A stretch of DNA of 64,000 bases from Hamadaea tsunoensis DSM 44101 (GCF_000428945.1 NZ_AUAX01000036.1:29095-93094), one strand, 5' to 3'; shown: positions 50,432-58,934, numbered from the stretch's first letter. Notes: a model not told the origin generated them from the sequence alone. A program made the numbers and translations.

Positions 50432-50497
50432 GATCTTGCACGAATGTCCGGGCAATTCGGGTACACCGGACGAAATTCGAGACATTCGCGCAAGATC
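50432..50497. repeat. P3 palindrome, copy 4 (inverted)
   Basis: GATCTTGCACGAATG (one change, GCG to GCA) with CATTCGCGCAAGATC at 50483-50497. Followed by GTCGGAAAGCTGGGCGTACA and an inverted T end, as at 32774-32815. Confidence 0.9.
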
Positions 50498-50677
50498 GTC
50501 GGAAAGCTGGGCGTACAAGTCGGACAGTCGTGACAAAGGCAAGAGGGCGGGGGCGGTCTCCGAGCGGGGAGCGGAGGTAAGGCTGGCGAACCCGGACAAA
50601 GTGAACCCGAACTTGATCTTGATGTTCGGGCACCGGTCACCCGGATGCTAGCCTCGGAACCCCCATCGGAGGCTGCC

Positions 50678-51529
50678 GTGAGCGAACCCCAGTACACCCC
50701 CGTCGGCTCGGTCTCCGAGGTCGAGTCCGGAGTCTTGCAGCGCAAGAAGAGCTGGCGCGACCGGCTCGGCAAGATCGGCGGCGGGACCGCCGTGGCCGGT
50801 GCGGGCGCGGCGAAGTTCGGCGGTACGGCGTGGGCGCTGCTGAAGGGTGCCTGGTTCCTGGTCCACTTCAAGACCGCGTTGACCATGCTGCTCTCCGTCG
50901 GCCTGTACGCGGTCTTCTTCGGCTGGTGGTACGCGGTCGGCTTCGTGCTGTTGATTTTCGTGCACGAGATGGGGCACGTGATCGTGCTCAGGCTGCAGGG
51001 CGTGAAGGCGAGCGCGCCGATGTTCATCCCGTTCTTCGGGGCGTTCGTGAAGATCGAGGGGCCGCAGCGTTCGGTGGCGCAGGAGGCGTCGTCCGCGCTG
51101 GCCGGGCCGATCTTCGGGGCGCTCGGTGCCGCCGCCGTGTACGCCGCCGCGCAGGCCGGAGGTCCGCACGCGCTGCTGTTCCAGGCGCTGGCGTACGCGG
51201 GATTCTTCCTGAACCTGTTCAACCTGTTCCCGGCGCTGCCGCTGGACGGCGGGCGGGTGGCCGGTGCGCTGCATCCGGCGGTGTGGATCGCGGGCATGGC
51301 GGGCGCGGTGGTCTACATGATCCTGTGGCCGACCCCGGTGCTGCTGTTCGTCCTCGTCTTCGGCGGCATGGAGACCTACCGCCGGTGGAAGGACCGCAAG
51401 GCGGGGCGTACGGGGCCGTACTTCGACCTGCCGCCGACGACCCGATGGGCGATCGGCGCCGCGTACGCGGCCACGGCGGCCTTCTGCTTCTACGGCATCC
51501 ACCTGACGTACATAGCCCACCTGGGCTGA
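50678..51529 (+). CDS. Site-2 protease family (M50) membrane metalloprotease
   Basis: 283 residues from GTG 50678, with GGAGG five bases upstream; ATG 50645 is less well supported. Zinc site HEMGH (His96, Glu97, His100) in the second membrane helix and LFNLFPALPLDGGR with Asp190 as third ligand. Five or six helices; no PDZ or CBS domain. It cleaves membrane-bound substrates such as regulators; target unknown. The roughly 30-residue N-terminus is soluble and basic. Confidence 0.92.
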   Translation: MSEPQYTPVGSVSEVESGVLQRKKSWRDRLGKIGGGTAVAGAGAAKFGGTAWALLKGAWFLVHFKTALTMLLSVGLYAVFFGWWYAVGFVLLIFVHEMGHVIVLRLQGVKASAPMFIPFFGAFVKIEGPQRSVAQEASSALAGPIFGALGAAAVYAAAQAGGPHALLFQALAYAGFFLNLFNLFPALPLDGGRVAGALHPAVWIAGMAGAVVYMILWPTPVLLFVLVFGGMETYRRWKDRKAGRTGPYFDLPPTTRWAIGAAYAATAAFCFYGIHLTYIAHLG

Positions 51530-51564
51530 CGTCCCACGCGGCCGGGCCACCTCGCATCACTGAC

Positions 51565-51680
51565 GATCCCGTTTGGATCAGGGAAATCGCCCGAATCATG
51601 GGCCATGATTACGTGCGAATCCCTGATCCAAACGGGATCAAGACCTAGCCAAACGGGATCAAGACCTAGCCAAACGGGAT
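51565..51680. repeat. P1 palindrome, copy 3, with tandem duplication of its tail
   Basis: Perfect 20-bp arms at 51565-51584 and 51620-51639. The right end then repeats: CCAAACGGGATCAAGACCTA plus G (21 bp) occurs at 51628 and 51649, with a third partial copy from 51670 (CCAAACGGGATGAAG). Lies between the convergent M50 and beta-helix genes. Confidence 0.92.
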
Positions 51681-51694
51681 GAAGCCCTTATCGG

Positions 51695-53503
51695 CTACGG
51701 GTAGTCGACGATGGTCGAGGTGCCGTAGGAGCCGATGACCGGCGTACCGGCATCGTTGATGGTCTTCTCGATGCCGCCGGAGCCGTTGAGGAACACCGTG
51801 ATCAGATCGTGGAACTTGACGTTCGCGCTCTGCGGGGCCTCGACGGCGTGCGCCTCACGGATGTCGACGCCCTGGTTGAAGTACGCGTAGACGCCCATGC
51901 CCCACGCCTCGTGGCTGCGTACCCACGGTGCGACGAGGTAGGAGGCGTATCCGGTGGCGGTCGGGCTGTTCCACGCCGCCTGGGACGGCGGGTCGTAGGG
52001 CAGCTCGCTCTGGTAGAAGATCGTCTTGCCGCGCTCGCCGGTCCAGATGGTCTGGTACTTCTGGTAGTGCTCGACGAACAGCCCGTACGCCGTCACGTCG
52101 TTGCCCGTGACCACGACGCCGGTGTCCGCCTCGTTGACGTTCCAGCCCACGCCGTTGCCGTGGTCGGCCCGCCAGGCCCAGATGTTGTCGATGAGCGTGT
52201 CGTCGCTGTTCACGACCAGGCTCGTCAGCGCCTTGCCGGCCCAGGGGCCGCCGACGCGGATGAAGACGTCCTGCAGCGAGATCGGGTCCGCCGAGTGATC
52301 GCGGTGGATCAGCGGGTACCCGACCTGGACGAGCGCCGGGGACTTCTTGGCGCCCGCGTCGACCACCACGCCGGCCACGCGTACGCCGTCGATGTCCTCG
52401 ACCTGGAGGGCGAGGTTGCCGTTGTCGGGCGCGAGGCTCGGCATGCCGAGACCGAGGACGACCGTGTCGGAGTGCATGACGTGGATCGGCTTGTCCAGGT
52501 GGTACACGCCCGGCGTGAGGATCAGGTTCTTCTTGTGCGCGAGGGCGACGTTGATCGTCTGCGCGCTGTCGGTCGGCTTCGCGATGAAGAAGTCCGAGAT
52601 CGGCAGCGACGAGCCGGCCTCGGGCTGGCCCGAGTCCCAGGTCACGCCGGAGGCGTTGGTCCGCAGCGACGGGACGAAGACGCGGTACTTGCCGTCACCG
52701 TCGACGTAGAGGTAGGGCTTCTCGCGTACCACCGGGCTGGTGGCGAGCGTGGTGTAGGGCGGGTTCGGGAAACCCTGCGTGGGCACGGCCCCTGTCACGC
52801 CCGAGAACACCTGGTTCCACACCCCGTTGGTCCAGATGTCGCCCAGGTGGCTGTCCCGCGTCAGCCACTGCTGCTGCGAACCGTTGATCGTGATCGCGTC
52901 CACCTTGGAGTCCGCGATGAAACCGCCGCTGGAGTAGCCTCCGCCGCCCGGTTCCAGCCACAGGATCCCCTTGATGTGTACGCGACGCATCGGCGACGCC
53001 TGCGACACCGCCCACTGGTCGGACCAGTCGGTCGGGGTCACGGCCAGGTTCTCGGCCGAACGCCAGAAGTTGGTCAGCGCCGAGATCCCCGACGGGGAGT
53101 TCGGGTCCGCCTGGCCGACGACGCGTACCGCGCCGTGAATGTCGACGTCGTCGGGGTTGGAGCCGAGCCCCGCGACGGTCGTGTAGTAGCCGAGGTTGGC
53201 GTTCACCTCGTAGTGCCCCGGCTTGAACAGCACCGCGTACCGGTCGGTGCCCATCTCGTTGTGCTGCTGCTTCGTGAACAGCTCGTCGAGCTTCGCCTGG
53301 ATCGTCGCCGCGGGCGTCGACGGGTCGTAGACGAAGACGTTGGGACCGAAGTCCGGGGCGCCGCCCGAGGCCTGCGCGGCCGCCGGTACGCCGGCCAGGC
53401 CGGCCGAGGCCAGGGCCAGGGCCGCCGCGGTGGCGGAAACGCGTCGCAGTGAGCGGTGGGCGCGCGCGCTCTCGCGTCCGCCCGGTTCTCTGTTGGTGCG
53501 CAT
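51695..53503 (-). CDS. Secreted beta-helix protein of the 'adenylyl cyclase'-labelled actinobacterial family
   Basis: 602 residues. A long signal peptide (about 1-45, RVSATAAALALASAGLAGVP) precedes the mature start DFGPNVFVYDPSTPAATIQA. A pectate-lyase-3-like beta-helix runs through IHGAVRVVGQADPN, DSKVDAITINGSQQQWLTRD, GVYHLDKPIHVMHSDTVVLG and VAGVVVDAG to RADHGNGVGWNVNEADTGVV. Streptomyces homologues are often called adenylyl cyclase, but no cyclase motif is visible; a GH55-like polysaccharide-acting fold is more credible. A LacI-type operator lies 46 bp upstream. Confidence 0.85.
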   Translation of the reverse strand: MRTNREPGGRESARAHRSLRRVSATAAALALASAGLAGVPAAAQASGGAPDFGPNVFVYDPSTPAATIQAKLDELFTKQQHNEMGTDRYAVLFKPGHYEVNANLGYYTTVAGLGSNPDDVDIHGAVRVVGQADPNSPSGISALTNFWRSAENLAVTPTDWSDQWAVSQASPMRRVHIKGILWLEPGGGGYSSGGFIADSKVDAITINGSQQQWLTRDSHLGDIWTNGVWNQVFSGVTGAVPTQGFPNPPYTTLATSPVVREKPYLYVDGDGKYRVFVPSLRTNASGVTWDSGQPEAGSSLPISDFFIAKPTDSAQTINVALAHKKNLILTPGVYHLDKPIHVMHSDTVVLGLGMPSLAPDNGNLALQVEDIDGVRVAGVVVDAGAKKSPALVQVGYPLIHRDHSADPISLQDVFIRVGGPWAGKALTSLVVNSDDTLIDNIWAWRADHGNGVGWNVNEADTGVVVTGNDVTAYGLFVEHYQKYQTIWTGERGKTIFYQSELPYDPPSQAAWNSPTATGYASYLVAPWVRSHEAWGMGVYAYFNQGVDIREAHAVEAPQSANVKFHDLITVFLNGSGGIEKTINDAGTPVIGSYGTSTIVDYP

Positions 53504-53548
53504 TGACCTGCCTATTCGAGGACGGTCGGCGTACGCGCAGGTCCGGCT

Positions 53549-53564
53549 GAGAGAGCGCTCTCTC
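53549..53564. promoter_or_regulatory. LacI-family operator upstream of the beta-helix gene
   Basis: GAGAGAGCGCTCTCTC, a perfect 16-bp dyad with the central GCGC typical of actinobacterial LacI regulators of glycoside utilisation. It is 46 bp before the start at 53503. No LacI gene is adjacent, so control comes in trans. Confidence 0.8.
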
Positions 53565-53758
53565 GACCGGGCCGACTTGATTTACGCCGTGAAGGAAGGG
53601 GTCGTCTGTTTCTACATCGTCGATGGACTTCGCGCCAGTAGCCGATTCGGGTGGTGTCTTGGCCCGGCCTCGCCGACCCGGCTGGGCAAAAGCCACATAG
53701 GGCGGATGTCGCGCACATACGCTGGGCTGGTGCGGTCCGACCGAGGGCGGGTGATGCG

Positions 53759-55890
53759 GTGAGCGGTCCCGTGCTGCCGCGGATCGCCCGGCTCCTGGCG
53801 CCCTACAAGGGTTCGCTGATCCTGGTCGCCCTGGCCGTCGTCGTCGCGGCCGCGCTCACCTCGGTCGCGCCGTTCCTCACCAAGGCGGTCTTCGACAAGG
53901 CCCTCTTCCCGCCCGGCGGACCCGATCTCACCCTGCTCACCTGGCTCACGCTCGGCCTGATCGCGATCCCGCTGCTGGCCGCGCTGATCGGCATCGGCCA
54001 GAACTACCTCACCAGCAAGGTCGGCAACTCGGCCATGGCCGACCTGCGCGGCAACCTCTTCGAGCACCTGCAGAGGATGGAGCTCGCGTTCTTCACCGCC
54101 ACCAAGACCGGCGCCATCCAGTCGCGCCTCGCCAACGACGTCAACGGCGTACGCACGGTGCTGACGAGTACGGCGACCACGATCCTGTCCAACGTGGTGA
54201 CCGTCGGGGCGGCCCTGGTCTCGATGATCCTGCTGTCCTGGCAGCTGACGATCATCACCCTGATCCTGATGCCCCTCTTCGTCCTCGTCCAGGTACGCGT
54301 CGGCCGCCGCCGGCAGCGCCTGGCCCGCAAGACGCAGGAGTCGCTGTCGGAGATGACGGCGATCACCGAGGAATCGCTGTCGGTGTCGGGCATCCTGCTC
54401 GCCAAGGTGTTCAACCGCGCGGATCTCGAAAGCCGGCGCTACCGGCGCGAGAATCGGCGGCAGACCCGGTTGCAGGTCAAGGCGACCATGACCGGGCAGA
54501 CCTTCTTCGCCTTGGTCAGCACGTTCTTCGCGATCACCCCGGCGATCATCTACTTCGTGGCCGGCCGGATGCTCGGCAACGGCGCCGCCCTCACCGCCGG
54601 TACGCTCGTCGCGTTCACCACCCTCCAGGCCCGGCTGCAAGGGCCGCTCATGCAGCTGATGAGGGTGTCGCTGGACGTGCAGACCTCGCTGGCGCTGTTC
54701 CGGCGGATCTTCGAGTACCTCGATCTCGTCCCGGCCGTCCAGGACCGGCCCGACGCCCGCCCGCTGCCGGCGGCGGACCTGCGCGGCGAGGTGACGTGTG
54801 GTTCCGGTACCCGCCGCCGCGGGAACTGTCCGAGCCGGCCGGCCGGGGACGCTTCAACACCGGCCGGGCCGCCTCCGCCCCGCTCCTGGACACGGGCCCC
54901 GACCGCGGCCTGCCCGCGGATGCCGTCACCCCGCCGGCCACCCCGATCCAAGATCCCGCTGGGATCAGGGATTCCTCCCGAATCATGGACCAAGATTCGG
55001 GTGATGTCCCTGATCCCAACGCGATCAGCGCGGGCGCGGGCGCGGCGGGGGAAGCTGGGGACGCGGTGGGCGAGTTGGGCGCGGCGCTGGCGGAGAGCGT
55101 CGCGGTCAGTGGCCGGTGGGCGTTGCGCGGGCTGAACATGCGGGTCGCGCCCGGCCAGTTCGCCGCGATCGTCGGCCCGTCGGGCTCCGGCAAGACCACC
55201 ACCACCTACCTGATCCCGCGCTTCTACGACGTCACGCTCGGCGCCTGCACCATCGACGGCATCGACGTCCGCGACATCACCATGAGCTCCCTCGCCGACC
55301 ACGTCGGCATGGTCACCCAGGAGCCCTATCTCTTCCACGGCACCATCCGGGACAACATCGCGTACGCGCGGCCGGAGGCTTCGGCGGAGGAGATCGAGCA
55401 GGCCGCCCGGGACGCGAACATCCACGATCGGATCATGAGCTTCGAGGCCGGCTACGACACGATCACCGGCGAACGCGGCTACCGGCTCTCGGGCGGCGAG
55501 AAGCAGCGGCTGGCGATCGCGCGCGTACTGCTGAAGAATCCGCGCATCCTCATCCTCGACGAGGCGACGTCCGCATTGGACACCGAGACCGAGCGGCTCG
55601 TGCAGGAGGCGCTGGAGCGGGCGACGCAGAACCGGACCACGATCGCCATCGCCCACCGGCTGTCCACGATCCAGAGCGCCGACGTCATCTTCGCTCTGGA
55701 GGACGGCGCGCTCGTCGAGCACGGTACGCACGACGAACTGCTCGCGACCCGCGGCCTGTACTGGCGGCTGTACACCGAGCAGTTCGGCGCCGGTGCGGTC
55801 GAGGGGAAGTTCGCGGACGGCGTGGTGTTCACCGACGGCACGGTCCTCTGCGATCACGGCCCGCACGTCCACTCCGACGTCGCGGTCTGA
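53759..55890 (+). pseudogene. ABC multidrug/lipid exporter (MsbA-like half-transporter), frameshifted in the nucleotide-binding domain
   Basis: From GTG 53759 the six-helix exporter membrane domain is intact (IARLLAPYKGSLILVALAVV ... MLGNGAALTAGTLVAFTTLQ). At 54791-54797 the frame breaks: the text reads GEVT, then only VWFRYP in another frame, whereas homologues have GEVTF-D-x-VWFRYP. The missing sequence equals about ten bases. The second part (54796-55890) keeps Walker A (GPSGSGKTTT), LSGGEKQRLAIARVLL and ILILDEATSALD. The linker between them contains a P1 palindrome (54952-55026) that stays open in frame. Could be a sequencing error, a decayed gene, or two polypeptides. Confidence 0.8.
54952..55026. 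repeat. P1 palindrome, copy 4, inside a coding frame
   Basis: Arms GATCCCGCTGGGATCAGGGA (54952-54971) and TCCCTGATCCCAACGCGATC (55007-55026), two mismatches; centre CCCGAATCATGGACCAAGAT TCGGG. Read in the downstream ABC frame it encodes about 25 residues (DPAGIRDSSRIMDQDSGDVP...) without a stop. Confidence 0.9.
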
Positions 55891-56018
55891 CGACGTCGCC
55901 GTCCGACGGCAGCCGGGCGGCCGGGCATGACGGGGCCGGCTGGGCATGACGGGGCGACTCGGCAGTCGGAGGCGGCTGGGCATGACGGGGCGCCCGGGAG
56001 CCGGTACCGTCCCCGGTC

Positions 56019-56582
56019 ATGGGGCGGAAGTGGACCATCGTGGCCGTCTGGCTGCTACGCGCGGCCGCGGTGCTGTACGTCGTCGACATCGTCGCCGTGC
56101 TGGCCGGAGCGGCCGAATTCCCCGGGCGGCTGCGGCAGGTGCTGCTCGACGCCGGGCTGACCGTCGACATCGTCAACGCGTCGGGGCGGTTCGCGAGCAA
56201 CCTGCCCTACACCGCCGCGGTCATCGGCGCGATCGCCGCGGCGGCCCTACTGGTCAGCGCCCGCCTCCTGGCCGGGGACGGCTCCGGCGGCAGGATCGTG
56301 GCCCTGTGCGTCTCGGGCGGCCTCCTGCTGCTCGGCCTCTATGCCGCCCTGATCGGCCGCCCGCCGGTGCCCTCGCAGCTCATCGGCTTCTCGGCGATCG
56401 CGAGCGGCCGCGAGCCCTTCGTCCGGGCGCTGTCCGACATCTACCCCGGCGGCTACCGGATTCTCGGGAACGCGTGCGGGATGCTCGCGATGATCTGCTT
56501 GATCGTGGCGGTCGTGCTCATCACCGGCGATCTGCGTACGCCGGCCCCGGCGCCGGAGACCGGGCGGCCGGGAGGGCACTGA
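56019..56582 (+). CDS. Membrane protein of unknown function
   Basis: 187 residues starting MGRKWTIVAVWLLRAAAVLY. Four hydrophobic segments (about 7-28, 62-83, 91-110 and 149-168) with a loop of about 35 residues before the last. No family recognised. Upstream, 55922-55996 carries three copies of GGGCATGACGGGG, a small direct-repeat array that is not coding. Convergent with the lipoprotein gene, separated by a strong hairpin. Confidence 0.72.
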   Translation: MGRKWTIVAVWLLRAAAVLYVVDIVAVLAGAAEFPGRLRQVLLDAGLTVDIVNASGRFASNLPYTAAVIGAIAAAALLVSARLLAGDGSGGRIVALCVSGGLLLLGLYAALIGRPPVPSQLIGFSAIASGREPFVRALSDIYPGGYRILGNACGMLAMICLIVAVVLITGDLRTPAPAPETGRPGGH

Positions 56583-56612
56583 TGGGCGACCGCCAGGCCG
56601 GTCGCCCATCAG
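56579..56612. terminator. Bidirectional terminator hairpin
   Basis: Perfect 14-bp arms CTGATGGGCGACCG and complement around a six-base loop (CCAGGC). It overlaps the stop of the upstream gene and lies 11 bp before the stop of the convergent lipoprotein gene. Confidence 0.8.
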
Positions 56613-56622
56613 CCGAGGAGTC

Positions 56623-57483
56623 TCACTGCGCCTGTGCCAGGGAGGCGCAGCCCTCCTCACCGGGTAGCAGCGGCCGGAAGGTGACGTTCCAGCGCTTACC
56701 ACCGGACTCCCATGGTGTCATCTGATTGGCCTGAGCGGCGGCGTCCAGGACTGCCTTCGCGTCGGCGCCGGTCACGGCTACGCAACGGACCGGGCCGTCG
56801 CCCACGACGGCACCCGGCAGGGCCGGGCCCGGCCAGGTCATCTCCTTCTGCTGGGGCAGCTGCCCGTCGGCGTTGTACTCGAAACCGATCGCGGCCACCC
56901 CGTCGGCCGTGTAGGGCTTCGGCTGCAGGTGTACGCCGAGCGTCGCGTCCAGATCGGTGAGGTCGGCGAGCAGGCCCTTGAACTTCTCCCGGGCGGCCCG
57001 CTGGTCGGCGGTCAGTCCGTTGTCCTGAGCCTCCTGCAGCGCGTACACCTCGGTGGTCTGCGTGCCGTTGGCGGTGAGGACCGTGAACCTGGTGCTGGTC
57101 GCATCGGCGATGCCGGGCCGGCCGAAGTCCGTCTTCTTGCCGACCCCGGCGGCGACGGCCCGGTCGACCAGCTTGGCCACGTCGCCCGGGGTGATCTGGG
57201 AGATCTGGATGTTGGGCAGGGCGGGACCCGGATAGATCGCCGGGACGGGGCCTTCGTTGAAGACGCGGCCGTCGCCGTAGATCGCGAGCAGCGGCAGCCG
57301 GGTGAGCGTGACGCCCGGCCCCACGAACCCACCCGTGTACGCGACACGGATGGCGACCTGATCGGCGGCGAGATCGGGGGCGGGGGTGTCGCCGGGGGTG
57401 GAGCTCGTGGCCTGTGCGCACCCGGCGGCCAGCAGGAGAAGCGCGCCGCCGAGCAGGGCCAGGCGCGGACGGAAACCGGTCAT
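56623..57483 (-). CDS. Putative lipoprotein of unknown function
   Basis: 286 residues. Signal MTGFRPRLALLGGALLLLAA with lipobox LLAAGC (Cys22). The mature part is beta-rich: VAIRVAYTGGFVGPGVTLTR, LPLLAIYGDGRVFNEGPVPA, IQISQITPGDVAKLVDRAVA and RFTVLTANGTQTTEVYALQE. This pattern is shared with uncharacterised actinobacterial lipoproteins. No enzyme motif. The promoter region abuts a 31-bp-arm P1 palindrome (57556-57638). Confidence 0.8.
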   Translation of the reverse strand: MTGFRPRLALLGGALLLLAAGCAQATSSTPGDTPAPDLAADQVAIRVAYTGGFVGPGVTLTRLPLLAIYGDGRVFNEGPVPAIYPGPALPNIQISQITPGDVAKLVDRAVAAGVGKKTDFGRPGIADATSTRFTVLTANGTQTTEVYALQEAQDNGLTADQRAAREKFKGLLADLTDLDATLGVHLQPKPYTADGVAAIGFEYNADGQLPQQKEMTWPGPALPGAVVGDGPVRCVAVTGADAKAVLDAAAQANQMTPWESGGKRWNVTFRPLLPGEEGCASLAQAQ

Positions 57484-57555
57484 GCGGGGTCGGACGCACA
57501 GGCCTCCGGTTCGGTTCCCCCCGACCTCCGACAGGGCGTAGGCGGCCGCAGGTCA

Positions 57556-57638
57556 CCATGATCGCGTTTGGATCACGGAAATCACCGTAATCATGGCCCA
57601 AGATTCGGGTGATTTCCGTGATCCAAACGCGATCATGG
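57556..57638. repeat. P1 palindrome, copy 5 (31-bp perfect arms)
   Basis: Arms 57556-57586 and 57608-57638 are exact complements (CCATGATCGCGTTTGGATCA ... GGAAATCACC). Relative to the other copies, CCCG became CGCG and AGGG became ACGG on the left, with matching changes on the right. A tail word GCGATCATGGGC is repeated at 57630-57655. Confidence 0.93.
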
Positions 57639-57677
57639 GCCGGGCGCGATCATGGGCTGGTCACGGTCGGGGTGCGG

Positions 57678-58448
57678 TCACGGGAGATGGGCGCGGATCA
57701 GGTGGGCGGCTCCGGGGAACACGCCGGCGGGGCGTTGCGGGAAGCGGCCGAAGTTCGCGCCGGGCCCGCCCGGGATCGTCGCCGACTCCACGGTCCATCC
57801 GGCCGCCTCGAACAGCCCGGCGGGATCTTTCGTGCCGAACGGGCCGGGCTCACCGCGAGCGGCCCGATATTCGTTGTAGGACCGCATCGAGTCGCCGAAC
57901 TCGCCCATCACGTCGGCGACGAAGGCGCTCCCCGGCGCGCAGACGGCGTACGCCGACCGGAGCAGGGCGGTCACATCGTCCGGGAAGAGGTAGAAGAGGA
58001 GCCCTTCCGCCACCCACAGCGTCGGCCGGGCAGCCGAGAAGCCGGCGGATTCCAGCGCGTCCGGCCAGTCCGGAGTGGACAGCGAGGCGGTGACGAACCG
58101 GCGCGTACACCGGGGCGGTCCGAGCGTCTCCTTGGCGGGAAACGGCGACGAGTCGATCTCGTACCAGCCGGTGGCGGGATCGAGGGGCAGGCGCCACGCC
58201 CGGGTGTCCAGGCCAGCGCCGAGCAGCACGACCTGCGGCAGCCCGCAACCCAGGACCTGGTCGTCGAACCAGCGTACGCGGACGGGGATGAACTCGTTCG
58301 GCCCGGTGACGGCCTCGGAGTTCGCCATCATCGCGTACCCGGCCGGGCCGGCGAGCGTGTCGGCGTAGGGGTCGTCGAACAGGCGGTCGGAGCGGGTGCT
58401 CTCCCGGGCGCGTACGGCGGCGATCCACGCCGCTGAACCAGCTGTCAC
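57678..58448 (-). CDS. Class I SAM-dependent methyltransferase (LCMT/PPM1 family)
   Basis: 256 residues. Leucine-carboxyl-methyltransferase-type fold: RARESTRSDRLFDDPYADTL at the N-terminus, VVLLGAGLDTRAWRLPLDPA as SAM-binding motif I, YEIDSSPF with the acidic motif II residue, and TLWVAEGLLFYLFPDDVTAL. Actinobacterial members act on small metabolites or polyketides; substrate unknown. Directly downstream (nine bases) of the winged-helix regulator on the same strand. Confidence 0.9.
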   Translation of the reverse strand: MTAGSAAWIAAVRARESTRSDRLFDDPYADTLAGPAGYAMMANSEAVTGPNEFIPVRVRWFDDQVLGCGLPQVVLLGAGLDTRAWRLPLDPATGWYEIDSSPFPAKETLGPPRCTRRFVTASLSTPDWPDALESAGFSAARPTLWVAEGLLFYLFPDDVTALLRSAYAVCAPGSAFVADVMGEFGDSMRSYNEYRAARGEPGPFGTKDPAGLFEAAGWTVESATIPGGPGANFGRFPQRPAGVFPGAAHLIRAHLP

Positions 58449-58457
58449 CAGGCGATC

Positions 58458-58934
58458 TTAGGCGGCGAGCGTCAGGCGGTAGCCGACGCCGCGGACCGTC
58501 TCGACCTCCAACTCGGGGCCGGCCGCGCGCAGCTTGCCGCGCAGGCGTTTGACCGCGGAGTGCAGGATCGCGCTGTCGCCCAGGTAGACGCCGCCCCAGA
58601 CGGCGGTGAACAGCCGCTGGTAGGTCCACACTTCGCGGGGCGGGTACGCGAGGCACGCCAGCATCCGCATTTCCAGGCGCGTCAAGGGCAGCGGCTGTCC
58701 ATGCCATGTCACTCTGTAGCCGACTGAGTCGACCAGGAGGTCACCGACGACGATCGGCGCGCTGATCGCCGGTGCGACCTCGGCCGGAGCGCTCGGGAAC
58801 AGCAGCGCGCGCAGCTCGTCGAGGTCGGCGCAGAGCAGCACGACCCCGCCCGGATCGAGTTGCCGCATCAACCGCTCCCGGACGGTCGCGTCGGCGGAGA
58901 CGCACACGATGAGAGTCTTCTCGGCCAGTTCCAT
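58458..58934 (-). CDS. Orphan winged-helix (OmpR/PhoB-type) regulator
   Basis: 158 residues from ATG 58934, with GGGGAGG upstream. The N-terminal roughly 50 residues (LIVCVSADATVRERLMRQLD) are a shortened receiver-like segment lacking the phosphoacceptor pocket. The C-terminal Trans_reg_C domain is complete: PLPLTRLEMRMLACLAYPPR, YQRLFTAVWGGVYLGDSAIL, HSAVKRLRGKLRAAG and VETVRGVGYRL. With no kinase nearby it is an atypical response regulator. Co-transcribed with the methyltransferase and divergent from the subtilase. Confidence 0.87.
   Translation of the reverse strand: MELAEKTLIVCVSADATVRERLMRQLDPGGVVLLCADLDELRALLFPSAPAEVAPAISAPIVVGDLLVDSVGYRVTWHGQPLPLTRLEMRMLACLAYPPREVWTYQRLFTAVWGGVYLGDSAILHSAVKRLRGKLRAAGPELEVETVRGVGYRLTLAA

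Larger units (their letters stand above)
49689..50620. repeat. Symmetric 932-bp composite block P2-P3-T-P4-T-P3-T-P2
   Basis: Outer ends AAGATCA (49689) and TGATCTT (50614-50620) are inverted. Order: P2 (49689-49763, forward), P3 (49767-49832), T-bounded P4 (49915-50382), P3 inverted (50432-50497), T end inverted (CGGACAGTCGTGACAAAGG, 50521-50539), P2 inverted (50551-50620). No coding frame of quality and no transposase. It sits between two co-oriented genes. Confidence 0.88.

Noticed and set aside
49689..50620. CRISPR array
   Set aside because: Repeats are long, palindromic and of different sequence, not short equal repeats with regular unique spacers; no cas genes.
54788..54800. Programmed ribosomal frameshift in the ABC exporter
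   Set aside because: No slippery heptamer, and three conserved residues are missing at the junction, which fits a deletion better.
55922..55996. Short coding region with repeated MTG-R/A motifs
   Set aside because: The open frame is produced by three GGGCATGACGGGG repeats; no ribosome site and no separation from the downstream gene.
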